Shown here: piece by piece, positions 41,370 through 51,078 of the stretch
Layout of the letters: every line of letters begins with the position of its first letter
Position numbering within the stretch: the first letter of the stretch is position 1
NCBI RefSeq assembly: GCF_900111355.1
Contig: NZ_FOHA01000015.1
Coordinates: 10,104 to 62,939, forward strand
From: Isobaculum melis
GTDB lineage: Bacteria; Bacillota; Bacilli; Lactobacillales; Carnobacteriaceae
DNA: 52,836 nucleotides
Reading direction: 5' to 3'
Notes under the pieces: generated by a model
The model's database searches: none
What the model saw: the letters and a program-made list of their open reading frames with translations, nothing else
Told to the model about the DNA's origin: nothing
Position numbers and translations under genes: made by a program

Positions 41370-42014
41370 TTAGTATCCCCCTCTAATTGCTCGAATATTC
41401 CATTTTATATAAGCTGCACATGCTTTAAAGAAGAACTTAGTAATAGGAACGATAAGAAGCAATAGAAGTAAACCAATGCCACATAAAATTAATGAGGCAA
41501 AAAACTGGAACATTGCATAAGATGAAAGTTCACCCACAGCCACAACAATTCCTATAATTGGTGAAAGAATGAAGCTTGTGCTGACAATCCATGCTGCAAA
41601 AATCACACTAATAATCGCAATGATAGGCGCAAGGATAAAGATTAGGTTAAAGAAACCAAGGGCAATTGCGACAAAAATTCCTCTAGTAGGAGATGCAGTT
41701 CGGTAAGGGGGCTCTCCAGCATATTGTGGACCTGAATAGCGTTGTTGTTCAGCTTGAGTTGCTTCAAACTCCTCCCAATCTCCTTTGCTAAATTGTGGTG
41801 CCTGTACTGTTGGTCGAATGTTGTGTGCAACAAAAATTCCTTTTGCAATATCTTTTGGATTTCCTAATTCTTTTGAAATCAGTTCCTCAGATTTTCCTGC
41901 TTCTATTTCTTGCTCAAAAACAGATTCATAATAGGCTAATGTATCTTCCAAGATTGGAGATGGAACGCCTCTAAGACTAAGCTTGAGTGAAATTAAAAAA
42001 TGTTCTTTATTCAT
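41370..42014 (-). CDS. DUF1700/HAAS-domain membrane protein
   Basis: The 214-residue protein has the amino-terminal HAAS helix bundle (LISLKLSLRGV...LAYYESVFEQEIEAGKSEEL...LGNPKDIAKGI) and about four membrane spans after residue 110. Such proteins usually lie between a PadR regulator and a DUF4097 gene. No PadR gene is next to this one: the upstream neighbour is divergent. AAAGGAACAGG lies upstream of ATG. Confidence 0.87.
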   Translation of the reverse strand: MNKEHFLISLKLSLRGVPSPILEDTLAYYESVFEQEIEAGKSEELISKELGNPKDIAKGIFVAHNIRPTVQAPQFSKGDWEEFEATQAEQQRYSGPQYAGEPPYRTASPTRGIFVAIALGFFNLIFILAPIIAIISVIFAAWIVSTSFILSPIIGIVVAVGELSSYAMFQFFASLILCGIGLLLLLLIVPITKFFFKACAAYIKWNIRAIRGGY

Positions 42015-42292
42015 ATGAGCAACCTGTTCCTTTCTAAAAAAATCTATTGATTTAACAGCTCTTTTATATTTCTTAATATATCAAATATACAGGTTAGAAA
42101 AGTACAATACAAGCGGTATTCGAAAAAATGGTACTAAAGTATGAGTGGCTGTACACCCCTATATGTAGGGCTTTTTAGTGCATAAGAGTGAAAAAAATAG
42201 GCTTGAGGATTTTATTGAGGAAACTTAGTCTTTTCTTAAGAAACTTGTTGTATAGTGAAAGTACCTTTAAAAGAGAAAGGGGATTAGATTAG

Positions 42293-42541
42293 ATGCAAAT
42301 GATTGAATATGAGCAAGCAGGTGTTTATGAATCAGGTTTAATTAAACAGATTTCATTTCCTACAATTATTGTTGAAACTGAAGAAGGTCAAGAGATAGAG
42401 ATAAAAGCAACTAAAAAACAAAAAAGCGATCCACTATTCTGGCGCGCCTTAACCGATATTTGGCAGGCTAAAATTTGGCTACCATTTCATGTTGGCTTAA
42501 AACAATTTAGAGATTCGGATTGGGTCGTTGAAATGGCCTAA
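42293..42541 (+). CDS. Small protein of unknown function
   Basis: The 82-residue protein looks like a compact beta-rich domain (GLIKQISFPTIIVETEEGQE) followed by a Trp-rich helix (FWRALTDIWQAKIWLPFHVG). There is no membrane segment. GAAAGGGGA is upstream of ATG and a TATAGT at about 42252 may be the -10. It stands alone, ending at a strong terminator. Confidence 0.65.
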   Translation: MQMIEYEQAGVYESGLIKQISFPTIIVETEEGQEIEIKATKKQKSDPLFWRALTDIWQAKIWLPFHVGLKQFRDSDWVVEMA

Positions 42542-42590
42542 AAAATAACGTGTCATCAGTTACTATAAGAGCTGATGACACGTTATTTTT
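42541..42590. terminator. Bidirectional terminator between the small gene and thrB
   Basis: A perfect 19-bp stem (42541-42559 with 42572-42590) with A and T tracts serves both converging genes. It overlaps both stop regions. Confidence 0.92.
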
Positions 42591-43455
42591 AGTTGATACA
42601 GGTCACACCGGTTTGATTCATCGAAAGATTTAATAAATTAAAATCAGGATAACGACATTGTAAAGCTTGCTGGAAATCAGCTAAATGCGTAGTTGGTAGA
42701 AGCGTTAAAACGCTCGGCCCAGCCCCACTAATACAAGTGCCATAAGCATGAAATTGATGTGCTAAGTCTTTGATAATATCAAAGTGTGGAAGTATTTTTT
42801 TTCGATAAGGTTCATGAAATAAATCAGCTTCAAGCAATTGACCAGCAGTTACTAAGTCTTGGTTCAATAATGCCGCAATCATCACATGACCAATTGATGC
42901 ACCCGCCACGGCTTCTTTATAAGGAAGTGCTGCAGGTAATAAGCCTCGACTTTCAGTAGTTAGTAATTCAGTAGGAGGAACAGCCACTATGATGCCACAA
43001 TCAGGAAATTGTCCTTGCTGATAATAGACTTGATCTGCAACAGAAGTAGCAATGACAAATTGCCCTAAAATAGCAGGAGCCACATTATCGGGATGCCCTT
43101 CTTTTTTGACTGCCAGTGCTAATTTTTCAGCAGTAGTCAGCTCTAGTTGACCTAATTGATTGGCTAGTTCAATTCCTGCAACAATCGCTGAAGAACTACT
43201 ACCTAAACCACGAGCTGTTGGAATATCAGAATGAACCACTAAATGATGGGGCTGTAAATCAGGTTGGATAGACAAGGCTGTTGCCACAATTAAATTTGTT
43301 TCATCTGTTGGAATGTCTGCCCCTAATTGATGTTCAATCAACCAAGTTGTTTGGGGTGAGCCAATATCTAGTGTTAAAAATAAATTAAGTGCAAGTCCCA
43401 AACAATCAAAGCCAGGCCCTAAATTAGCAGTAGTAGCAGGTACTTGAATACGCAC
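42589..43455 (-). CDS. thrB: Homoserine kinase
   Basis: The 288-residue GHMP kinase phosphorylates L-homoserine with ATP. The ATP-binding loop ARGLGSSSSAIVAG and the amino-terminal PATTANLGPGFDCLG are canonical. GTG start at 43455 shares one base with the thrC stop (TAGTG), showing tight coupling. It is the last gene of the threonine operon. Confidence 0.95.
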   Translation of the reverse strand: MRIQVPATTANLGPGFDCLGLALNLFLTLDIGSPQTTWLIEHQLGADIPTDETNLIVATALSIQPDLQPHHLVVHSDIPTARGLGSSSSAIVAGIELANQLGQLELTTAEKLALAVKKEGHPDNVAPAILGQFVIATSVADQVYYQQGQFPDCGIIVAVPPTELLTTESRGLLPAALPYKEAVAGASIGHVMIAALLNQDLVTAGQLLEADLFHEPYRKKILPHFDIIKDLAHQFHAYGTCISGAGPSVLTLLPTTHLADFQQALQCRYPDFNLLNLSMNQTGVTCIN

Positions 43456-44510
43456 TAATCCTTCACCCCTAGTCTTAAATGCTGACGCATATCTGCAACA
43501 GTATCCATTTTAGCAATTGGAATATCATGAACAGCTAAAGCGGTATCTGGATCCTTTAAGCCATTTCCTGTAAAGACACAAACGACCGTTTCTCCTGCCT
43601 GAATCAGTCCTGCTTTCACATGTTGAATCACACCAGCTAATGAAGCAGCAGAACCAGGTTCAATGAAGACACCATCTTGTTTAGCCACCTTTTTATAAGC
43701 ATTGATAATTTCATCATCCGTTACTGAATGGATATAGCCCTTAGACTCATCTCTTGCAGCTTCTGCTAAAGCCCAACTAGCTGGATTTCCAATCCGAATC
43801 GCTGTTGCAATTGTTTCTGGTTGAGCAATAGGAGCACCTTGGACAATTGCAGCCGCGCCTTCAGCTTCAAACCCATGCATTCTAGGTAAAGCAGTTTGAT
43901 GGGCAGCATGCCATTCTTTGAAGCCTTTCCAATAGGCAGAAATATTCCCTGCATTTCCAACTGGAATCGCTAAGACATCAGGGGCTTGTGTCAGCTGTTC
44001 ACAGATTTCAAAAGCAGCTGTTTTTTGTCCTTCTAAACGATAGGGATTGACAGAATTTACCAAAGTGACCGCTTCTGTTTCAGCTAATTCTCGAACAGCT
44101 GTTAAAGCTTCATCAAAGTTCCCTTTAATGGAAATAATGTCTGCACCATACATAACAGCCTGTGCGAGCTTGCCAAGGGCAACTTTTCCTTCTGGAATGA
44201 CAATATAAGCTTTTAAGCCTGCACGTGTGGCATAAGCCGCCGCAGCGGCACTAGTATTTCCTGTAGAGGCACAAATGATGGCTTTCGCACCTTCTTCTTT
44301 GGCTTTCGCAACAGCCATCACCATCCCACGATCTTTAAAGGAGCCTGTAGGATTTAAGCCTTCGTATTTGCCATAAAGATTGATGCCTAACTCCTTTGAT
44401 AAGCTTGGTAAAGGAATGAGTGGTGTATTTCCTTCTGCAAGGGAGATAAGTGGTGTCTTTTCATTGATTGGTAAATAATCTTGATAGGTGGTTAATAGTC
44501 CTTTGTACAT
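43455..44510 (-). CDS. thrC: Threonine synthase
   Basis: The 351-residue PLP enzyme converts O-phosphohomoserine to threonine. The PLP lysine is in [11 protein letters not shown], and the phosphate loop and the late GSAASLAGV are as expected. It overlaps the end of hom by 19 bp, with its ribosome site (TGGAGGAATC) inside hom. Confidence 0.95.
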   Translation of the reverse strand: MYKGLLTTYQDYLPINEKTPLISLAEGNTPLIPLPSLSKELGINLYGKYEGLNPTGSFKDRGMVMAVAKAKEEGAKAIICASTGNTSAAAAAYATRAGLKAYIVIPEGKVALGKLAQAVMYGADIISIKGNFDEALTAVRELAETEAVTLVNSVNPYRLEGQKTAAFEICEQLTQAPDVLAIPVGNAGNISAYWKGFKEWHAAHQTALPRMHGFEAEGAAAIVQGAPIAQPETIATAIRIGNPASWALAEAARDESKGYIHSVTDDEIINAYKKVAKQDGVFIEPGSAASLAGVIQHVKAGLIQAGETVVCVFTGNGLKDPDTALAVHDIPIAKMDTVADMRQHLRLGVKD

Positions 44511-45793
44511 ATTGATTCCTCCAAAACATCAAATCTGGCTTTTAGCACCATATCTGAGTCAGATTCTAGCCCTGCGATTGCCTGGTCTAGTTGTTCTTTA
44601 CTACCTTGATGAGTAATAATAATAACCATTGCTGAATTTTGGTCAAAGGGCTGTTGAATAATTTGCTCAAAGCCAATTTGATGAGCAGCAAATAATTGCG
44701 TTAGTTTAAGAAATGTTCCAGTTTGATCCGTCATATTTAAGCGTAAATAATATTTAGCTTGAATGTCTTCTTTGGCAGTCAATTTTGTTTCATGTTGATA
44801 ATGACTAAAGCCATCACCAGTTGTATGCATTCGAATGTTTTTGGCAACTGTGATTAAGTCACTTACCACACTGGTCGCAGTTGGTAATTCACCCGCACCT
44901 GGGCCATAAAACATCGTTTCACCAACGGAAGACCCTGTCACAAAGACCGCATTATTTTCGTTATTTACACCTGAAAGTGGGTGTTCATTTGGTAAGAGCA
45001 TTGGTCCAACCATACCATGGATTGTTCCATTTTGTTCTTCTGCTGCACCAATTAATTTGATGGTATAGCCTAGCTGATGGGCAATCTGGATATCGGTTGC
45101 TGTAACAGAACGAATACCACCTGTGCTAATTGCGCTTAGAGGGAGGTTCATGCCGAAAGCAAGTCTCGATAAAATAACCATTTTTCTAGCAGCGTCAATC
45201 CCATCTACATCATTTGTTGGATCAGCTTCAGCAAAACCAAGTGCTTGTGCCTCAGCCAGAACTGCTTCATAGGATAAGCCATTCTTAGCCATTTTGGTAA
45301 GCATAAAGTTGGTTGTTCCGTTAACAATACCCATCACTTTTTTGATATTATCTGCAGCTAAGCTGTCAACTAATGCTCTTAGAATGGGGATACCTCCAGC
45401 AACACTAGCTTCATAATATAAATCGCAATGATTTTCTTTGGCAACTTGAGTCAATTCATTCCCATGTAAAGCGATGAGATCCTTATTGGCTGTCACAACA
45501 TGTTTTCCCTGTTTAAGTGCTTGTAAAATATAGTCTTTTGCGGGCTCAATACTTCCCATGACTTCAACAATAATATGGATTTCTGGGTCCTTTAAAATCG
45601 TTTCTACATCTGTTGTTAAGTGGATATCTGTTTGGTTTTGATGCTTTTCAATTTGTCTAACAAGTGCGGTTTTGATGCCCATTGTATAACCAGTTACTTG
45701 AGAAATTTTCTCTTGGTGTTCTTTTAGAATATGCAATACACCACTTCCAACTGTACCCAGTCCTAAGATACCAATGTTTAATCGTTTTTTCAT
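44492..45793 (-). CDS. hom: Homoserine dehydrogenase
   Basis: The 433-residue enzyme reduces aspartate semialdehyde to homoserine. It has the NAD(P)-binding loop [10 protein letters not shown], the catalytic region [11 protein letters not shown], and a carboxy-terminal ACT domain (about residues 350-425) for threonine feedback. AAAGGAGG precedes the ATG. It heads hom-thrC-thrB. No T-box was found in the 220-bp upstream gap, so transcription control is not evident. Confidence 0.95.
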   Translation of the reverse strand: MKKRLNIGILGLGTVGSGVLHILKEHQEKISQVTGYTMGIKTALVRQIEKHQNQTDIHLTTDVETILKDPEIHIIVEVMGSIEPAKDYILQALKQGKHVVTANKDLIALHGNELTQVAKENHCDLYYEASVAGGIPILRALVDSLAADNIKKVMGIVNGTTNFMLTKMAKNGLSYEAVLAEAQALGFAEADPTNDVDGIDAARKMVILSRLAFGMNLPLSAISTGGIRSVTATDIQIAHQLGYTIKLIGAAEEQNGTIHGMVGPMLLPNEHPLSGVNNENNAVFVTGSSVGETMFYGPGAGELPTATSVVSDLITVAKNIRMHTTGDGFSHYQHETKLTAKEDIQAKYYLRLNMTDQTGTFLKLTQLFAAHQIGFEQIIQQPFDQNSAMVIIITHQGSKEQLDQAIAGLESDSDMVLKARFDVLEESICTKDY

Positions 45794-45953
45794 GAAGGGT
45801 TCCTCCTTTGGTTTATGTGAATTTGATTAAAAACCTTTGATACAGTATAACAAAAATATAGGAAGAATAGGCATTTATTTTAAAAAAAGGGGAGATACGT
45901 ATAAAAATAGCAAAAAGAGAATATCCCAAAGATTAAATTTTCCTCATTTTTTA

Positions 45954-45982
45954 TTGAAAAACATCGTGCTTTAAGGTAAAGT
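45954..45982 (+). promoter_or_regulatory. Promoter of the adenine deaminase gene
   Basis: TTGAAA (45954-45959) and TAAAGT (45977-45982) are separated by 17 bp, 34 bp before the start codon. No purine-riboswitch motif is visible between them. Confidence 0.6.
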
Positions 45983-46015
45983 CAGAACAATCTATTTTTG
46001 GAGGAGGGCTTTTAG

Positions 46016-47752
46016 TTGGATAATATGAAGCAAAAAATTGAGGTCGCAATGGGTAGAAGATTGGCTGATTTAGTCATTAAAAACAGTCAAATAGTCAATG
46101 TTTTTACGCAGACCTTAACACAAGGTGATGTCGCTATTTTTAATGGAGAAATTGTTGGCATTGGTTCTTATGAAGGGGTAGAAGAATTAGATGGTACAGG
46201 AAAATATCTTGCGCCGGGTTTAATTGATGCACATATGCACATTGAATCTTCCTTAGTTTTACCAAGTGAATTTGGCAAAGTATCCTTAGCTCATGGGGTG
46301 ACTGCTTTAATAACAGATCCACATGAAATTGCAAATGTTTATGGCGTAGATGGACTAAAATTTATGCTAGAGGACAGTCAAAAAAGCAAAGCTGATATTT
46401 ATACGATGCTGCCTTCTTGTGTGCCTGCGACTCAATTTGAACAAGGCGGTGCTGTGCTTCATGCAGCAGATTTAAAACCCTTTTATGACAATAAACAAGT
46501 ATTAGGTTTAGCTGAAATGATGAATTATCCAGCAGTTTTAGCTGGAGCTGATGAAGAGGTTGAAAAGATGCACGATGCTTTATCTGCAAATAAAAAAGTG
46601 GATGGTCATGGTGCAGGGTTAACCGCGCAGGAGCTGAATGCTTATATTGGCGCTGGGATTAAGACCGATCATGAGTGTACAACAATTGAAGAAGCTGCGG
46701 CGCGTTTGGAACGAGGTATGTCCGTTTTAATTCGCGAAGGCTCTGCGGCAAAAAATGCGCTGGCATTATTTCCAATTGTGCAAGAAAAAAATATGAGACA
46801 TTTTATGTTCTGTACAGATGATAAGCATTTAGATGAAGTTTATGAAGAAGGCAGTATTGACCATATTGTCAGAATGGCTATTCAAGCGGGAATTCCACCT
46901 GTTATGGCGATTACAATGGGGAGCTATAATGCTGCGACTTGTTATGGCTTGGAAACTATTGGGGCAATTGCTCCAGGGTATCAAGCCGATTTCGTTTTAT
47001 TAAATGATTTAGCCAGCTTCGATATTGCTCAGGTCTATAAAAATGGTGAATTAGTTGCAGAGGCAGGTGTTTATTTACCAACTGAGGAAACGCCAAGCTA
47101 TGCTTTTCCTCCATCTGTGAATATTCAACCACTGACAAAAAATGATTTAGCTTTAACAATTCCTTCAGGCTATCAAGGGAGAATGATTGGTGTATTGCCA
47201 AATAGTATTGTCACTGAGCCAATTGTTGAGGCGGTTGAGACAGATGCACAACATTTATTTGTTCCTTCATTAGAAAAGGAGCAATTGAAAATAGCTGTGA
47301 TAGAACGACATTTTGCTTCTGGAAAAATTGGCTTAGGGATTGTGAAAGGCTTAGGTTTGAAAAGAGGAGCAATTGCCACCACAATTGCCCATGATTCACA
47401 TCATTTAATTGTTTGCGGAACAAGCGATGAAGAGATGCTATTCGCTGTTTCAGCATTAGAAGAAATTGGTGGTGGAATGGTCGTAGTTTGTGAAGGTAAA
47501 GTGCTAGCTAGCTGTCATTTAGAAATAGCAGGACTCTTATCTGCCAAACCATGGCAAGCTGCAATGAAGGATATTCTTGGGATTAATGAAGCAGTGAAGC
47601 AATTAAAAGAGGTCGATGATTTTCATATGATGTTGACGGTATCGTTTTTAGCTTTGCCGGTGATTCCAACCTATAAGATGACGATTAATGGATTGTTTGA
47701 TGTACGAAGTTTTAACTATGTAGAGGTTGCAGTGCCACCAAAAAGTGAGTAG
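46016..47752 (+). CDS. ade: Adenine deaminase
   Basis: The 578-residue amidohydrolase converts adenine to hypoxanthine for purine salvage. Metal-binding DAHMHIESS, TDPHEIANV and a later DGHGAGL and CTDDKH follow the Ade family order, and the carboxy-terminal adenine-deaminase domain is complete (ends in a VPPKSE tail). TTG at 46016 follows GGAGGAGGG by 6 nt; ATG at 46025 is the alternative. Confidence 0.95.
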   Translation: MDNMKQKIEVAMGRRLADLVIKNSQIVNVFTQTLTQGDVAIFNGEIVGIGSYEGVEELDGTGKYLAPGLIDAHMHIESSLVLPSEFGKVSLAHGVTALITDPHEIANVYGVDGLKFMLEDSQKSKADIYTMLPSCVPATQFEQGGAVLHAADLKPFYDNKQVLGLAEMMNYPAVLAGADEEVEKMHDALSANKKVDGHGAGLTAQELNAYIGAGIKTDHECTTIEEAAARLERGMSVLIREGSAAKNALALFPIVQEKNMRHFMFCTDDKHLDEVYEEGSIDHIVRMAIQAGIPPVMAITMGSYNAATCYGLETIGAIAPGYQADFVLLNDLASFDIAQVYKNGELVAEAGVYLPTEETPSYAFPPSVNIQPLTKNDLALTIPSGYQGRMIGVLPNSIVTEPIVEAVETDAQHLFVPSLEKEQLKIAVIERHFASGKIGLGIVKGLGLKRGAIATTIAHDSHHLIVCGTSDEEMLFAVSALEEIGGGMVVVCEGKVLASCHLEIAGLLSAKPWQAAMKDILGINEAVKQLKEVDDFHMMLTVSFLALPVIPTYKMTINGLFDVRSFNYVEVAVPPKSE

Positions 47753-47837
47753 TTGAGAACGACTATCATTTAAGGGCTTTGTTAAGGTGTTTTTGAAAAT
47801 TAGTGTTATGGTTAAGGAAATAAAGGGAGGTTTTTAT

Positions 47838-48251
47838 ATGGAATTAAAAGACTATGGTAAAGAACCAATCGCGTTTAATATCGAAGAGGCAACCCTACAA
47901 AATGACCGTTACCGCACCACTTTATGGACAGGTGAACATTTTCAAATTACCTTAATGAGCATTCCACCAGGTGGCGGCGATATTGGGATGGAAATTCATT
48001 CTCATGTAGACCAATTTTTACGTCTAGAAGCTGGTACAGGTAAGGTTGAAATGGGAAAAGAAAAGGATCAGATTACGGTTAGTCAAGTAGTCAAAGCAGA
48101 TGATGCCATTGTGATTCCAGCAAATACTTGGCATAATGTGACAAATATTGGTGATGTTCCTATGAAGCTATATTCAATTTATTCTCCACCAAATCATCCA
48201 TTTAATACTCAAGAAGAGACTAAAAAAGAGGCTTTTGAGCAAGAGGGTTAA
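47838..48251 (+). CDS. Cupin-domain protein
   Basis: The 137-residue protein is a single cupin barrel: metal-site motif 1 is GMEIHSHVDQFLRLEAGTG and motif 2 is IPANTWHNVTN. Such small cupins are metal-binding, often sugar or isomerase-like, but the substrate is unknown. AAAGGGAGG lies 7 nt before ATG at 47838; earlier in-frame codons are upstream of that site. Confidence 0.88.
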   Translation: MELKDYGKEPIAFNIEEATLQNDRYRTTLWTGEHFQITLMSIPPGGGDIGMEIHSHVDQFLRLEAGTGKVEMGKEKDQITVSQVVKADDAIVIPANTWHNVTNIGDVPMKLYSIYSPPNHPFNTQEETKKEAFEQEG

Positions 48252-48261
48252 ACCGTAAAAT

Positions 48262-48328
48262 AAAGAGCAGATAAGTTACCTTGCCAACTGAATCTTGATT
48301 CAGCTGACAGCACTTATCTGCTCTTTTT
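48262..48328. terminator. Bidirectional terminator
   Basis: AAAGAGCAGATAAG (48262-48275) and CTTATCTGCTCTTT (48313-48326) pair perfectly over 14 bp, with an internal CTGAATC/GATTCAG hairpin, and T tracts on both strands. Confidence 0.85.
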
Positions 48329-49748
48329 ATCTTACTTGTGGTTCAATGATCATTGTTAAGTGGGTTTCCTCGATATGGCAAGAGATTTGATAACCATAGG
48401 ACATTAAAATTTTTCGGACAATATACAAACCCAATCCATGACTGTCATCATCGTCATCTTCTGAATGAATGGAATAAAAAGGTTGGAAAATTTCATTTGG
48501 ATCCAGCTGATGTGGCTCTTTCATAGAATTACTAACAATTACTTTTCCGCCATCAGTGTTGATTAGGATAGAAGAGGCAGCAGGACTATATTGAATGGCA
48601 TTTCCCATCAGATTTGAAAAGACCTTCAATAAGTATTTTTCAGGAATCATTAGTTTTAGCTGGGGATCAACATTTTGAACAATATCCAGCTGTTTATCTT
48701 CTATTAAGACTTCATAAAATCCAGAAACAGTTGCTAAGCATTGTGCGACATTGGTATCCCCTTGGAACTGTAGCCCCTCTAATTTTGAGGTTTCAAGAAT
48801 TTCATTGACTAGCTTGGTCATACTATGCAGCTCTTTATAGCAAATTTGTAAATATTTTTCTTTGTCCTGATATTCAGGGAAGTTTGATAACATGCCTTCA
48901 ATCATTGTACTCATTGCCATAATTGGTGTTTTCAATTCATGGGTAACACCTTTCATGAAAAATTGACGATCTTTTTCTAAGCGTTGTACATAATGGAATT
49001 CTGCTTCAAGCTGTTGTAAGGTGTTTTTTAATTTGTTATACATATCGGTTAAATTATTTTCAAGTAACTGCATTTCATCTTTGGACTGAATTATTTCAGG
49101 TGCTTCATAAGTCAAATCAGACATTTGTTCAATAACTTGATTGATAGATTGAATTTTTTTTGAGAAAAATTTAGCATAAATAATAGACACAATCGCCGAA
49201 ACAATTAAACCAATGGCCAAAAAGATGGGGAGTGCTCTAAAGAGAATCGCTTGATAATCTTTTGTTGTGACTGAAATCGGATAGGTAACTGAAAGATGAA
49301 AAGTTTTTGATTGATATGTGATTGTTTTGTTTTCAAATAACATATTTTTTGAATCGGTTGTTACGACCGTAATCAAATTTTGATCATCTGATGATGGTGG
49401 CATCAAAGGGTCATCAGTTACTTGCTGTCTCATAATCAAATTATCTGTATCAGATGGAAGTGAATCTGCTTCAAACACATATTTAGGATAAAGCACTTGT
49501 TTTTCATCCTGAATCAAAATTTGATAACCTAGTTTAATAAAAGCATCTAATTTTTCTGGCTGAACCCCTTCATTTTGAATCGTTGTTTCGATTTTATGTA
49601 CATCTTCTTTAAAATTACTTTTTTGTGTTTCTTCTAAAAAGAACGCAGTAGAAAAATAAAAAACAAGAAATCCAAAAATAAGGGTTAATAAAATAATACT
49701 GAGACTAAATAACCAAGTTTTAAGATAAAATGTTAATTGATGCTTCAT
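48327..49748 (-). CDS. Sensor histidine kinase
   Basis: The 473-residue kinase has two membrane spans (about residues 13-35 and 167-190) around an extracellular domain of some 130 residues, a HAMP-like linker, the phosphoacceptor His in VTHELKTP near residue 267, and HATPase motifs (NLMGNAIQYSP, and HGLGLYIVRKI). An acidic DDDDD stretch lies just before the G2 box. It overlaps the response-regulator gene by 4 bp. It probably senses the state or substrate of the ABC transporter encoded upstream. Confidence 0.93.
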   Translation of the reverse strand: MKHQLTFYLKTWLFSLSIILLTLIFGFLVFYFSTAFFLEETQKSNFKEDVHKIETTIQNEGVQPEKLDAFIKLGYQILIQDEKQVLYPKYVFEADSLPSDTDNLIMRQQVTDDPLMPPSSDDQNLITVVTTDSKNMLFENKTITYQSKTFHLSVTYPISVTTKDYQAILFRALPIFLAIGLIVSAIVSIIYAKFFSKKIQSINQVIEQMSDLTYEAPEIIQSKDEMQLLENNLTDMYNKLKNTLQQLEAEFHYVQRLEKDRQFFMKGVTHELKTPIMAMSTMIEGMLSNFPEYQDKEKYLQICYKELHSMTKLVNEILETSKLEGLQFQGDTNVAQCLATVSGFYEVLIEDKQLDIVQNVDPQLKLMIPEKYLLKVFSNLMGNAIQYSPAASSILINTDGGKVIVSNSMKEPHQLDPNEIFQPFYSIHSEDDDDDSHGLGLYIVRKILMSYGYQISCHIEETHLTMIIEPQVR

Positions 49749-50410
49749 AATTTCTCCACCTTATACCCAATTCCTTTAATTGTTTTAATCACATCATTGC
49801 CTAATTTTCGCCGGATATTTTTAACATGAACATCAATGGTACGGCTATCTCCAAGAAAGTCATAGCCCCAGACAACTGTTAAGAGCTCTTCCCTAGAATA
49901 GACTTTTCCTACATTTAAAAACATGGCTTGTAGGATTTCAAATTCTTTGGGTGTCAGCTCAATTTTTTCTCCATTTAAGGTCACTTCATATTGCTGCACA
50001 AATAATTGTACAGAACCAATCACAATTGATTGGTTCTGATTGTCATAAATTCTATTTAAAATAGCATTGATTTTAAATAAGAGAATATTCATAGAAAATG
50101 GTTTTACAACATAATCCTCAATTCGTTTTGTATAAGCATCAATTTGGATGAATTCATCATCTAAAGCACTGATAATCAAAACGGGTTGCTGCGGTGAAAC
50201 TTGGCGGATTTCTTGTAAGACTTCCTCTCCATTTTTCTTTGGAAGCATCATATCTAGTAAGATCAGATGAAAGGTCTCTTGTTCAAATAATGAAATGGCT
50301 TCTTCTCCATCCTTAGCAGCGGTTACTGTATAGCCATCTTTTACTAAAAAGGTACAAATTGCTTTTTGAATAGATAGGTCATCTTCAACTACTAGAATAT
50401 GATAGCTCAT
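49745..50410 (-). CDS. OmpR-family response regulator
   Basis: The 221-residue protein has a receiver domain with phosphoacceptor Asp53 (LILLDMMLP) and Lys in VVKPFS, then a winged-helix domain with ELTPKEFEILQ and SRTIDVHVKNIRRKLG. It is the partner of the kinase encoded directly after it and lies 17 bp downstream of the ABC ATPase gene. Confidence 0.95.
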   Translation of the reverse strand: MSYHILVVEDDLSIQKAICTFLVKDGYTVTAAKDGEEAISLFEQETFHLILLDMMLPKKNGEEVLQEIRQVSPQQPVLIISALDDEFIQIDAYTKRIEDYVVKPFSMNILLFKINAILNRIYDNQNQSIVIGSVQLFVQQYEVTLNGEKIELTPKEFEILQAMFLNVGKVYSREELLTVVWGYDFLGDSRTIDVHVKNIRRKLGNDVIKTIKGIGYKVEKL

Positions 50411-50427
50411 GCTTCATCTCTCCTTGT

Positions 50428-51066
50428 TTATGTTATTTTTCCATCACTAATGTGAATGACTTCATCCGCATAGTTTTCTAGTTGTGCGTCATGGGTTACA
50501 CAAATCACACATTTATTTTCTTCTTTTGCAAGATTTTTAAGCAACTGGATGATGGCTTCTCCTGTAGCAGAATCTAAGTTTCCAGTGGGTTCATCAGCAA
50601 AAACAATTTTTGACTGACAAGCAATCGCACGGGCAATGGCTACTCTTTGTTGTTGACCACCAGATAACTCTGTACATTTACGTTTCATTTGAACATCGTT
50701 TAAGCCAACTTTTTGCAAATAATCTTTCGCTATTTGTGTATGATTGCCTTTGTTTCCTGTAATTTCTAAGGCAAGTTTGACATTTTGTAAGGGGGTTAAA
50801 TAATTGATTAAGTTATAGGCTTGAAAGACAATACTATTGTTTCTGCGATAAGCACGTAATTGTCCACCTTTAATTGTTTTATCATCAAGAATAACAGTCC
50901 CTTGTTGGGTGGCATTGATGCCTGAGAGTAAGGAAAGCAGGGTGGTTTTACCACTCCCTGACTTTCCAATAATAGCATACATTTTCCCGCTCTCAAAGCT
51001 TAAATTAATATTGGATAAGACTTCAGTTGCTTGGTATTTATAAGATAAATTTTTTGCAATTAACAT
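50428..51066 (-). CDS. ABC transporter ATP-binding protein (MacB/LolD type)
   Basis: The 212-residue ATPase has Walker A GKSGSGKTT (34-42), signature LSGGQQQRVAIARA and Walker B IVFADEPTGNLDS. The last motif is typical of FtsX/MacB-type mechanotransmission transporters. It pairs with the permease encoded 12 bp upstream. Confidence 0.95.
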   Translation of the reverse strand: MLIAKNLSYKYQATEVLSNINLSFESGKMYAIIGKSGSGKTTLLSLLSGINATQQGTVILDDKTIKGGQLRAYRRNNSIVFQAYNLINYLTPLQNVKLALEITGNKGNHTQIAKDYLQKVGLNDVQMKRKCTELSGGQQQRVAIARAIACQSKIVFADEPTGNLDSATGEAIIQLLKNLAKEENKCVICVTHDAQLENYADEVIHISDGKIT

Positions 51067-51078
51067 AGGGGTTCCTCC

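Noticed and set aside
45794-46015. T-box leader before hom or a purine riboswitch before ade
   Set aside because: No T-box specifier/antiterminator elements or purine aptamer core could be found; the gap is short and holds only promoter-like and ribosome-site sequence.
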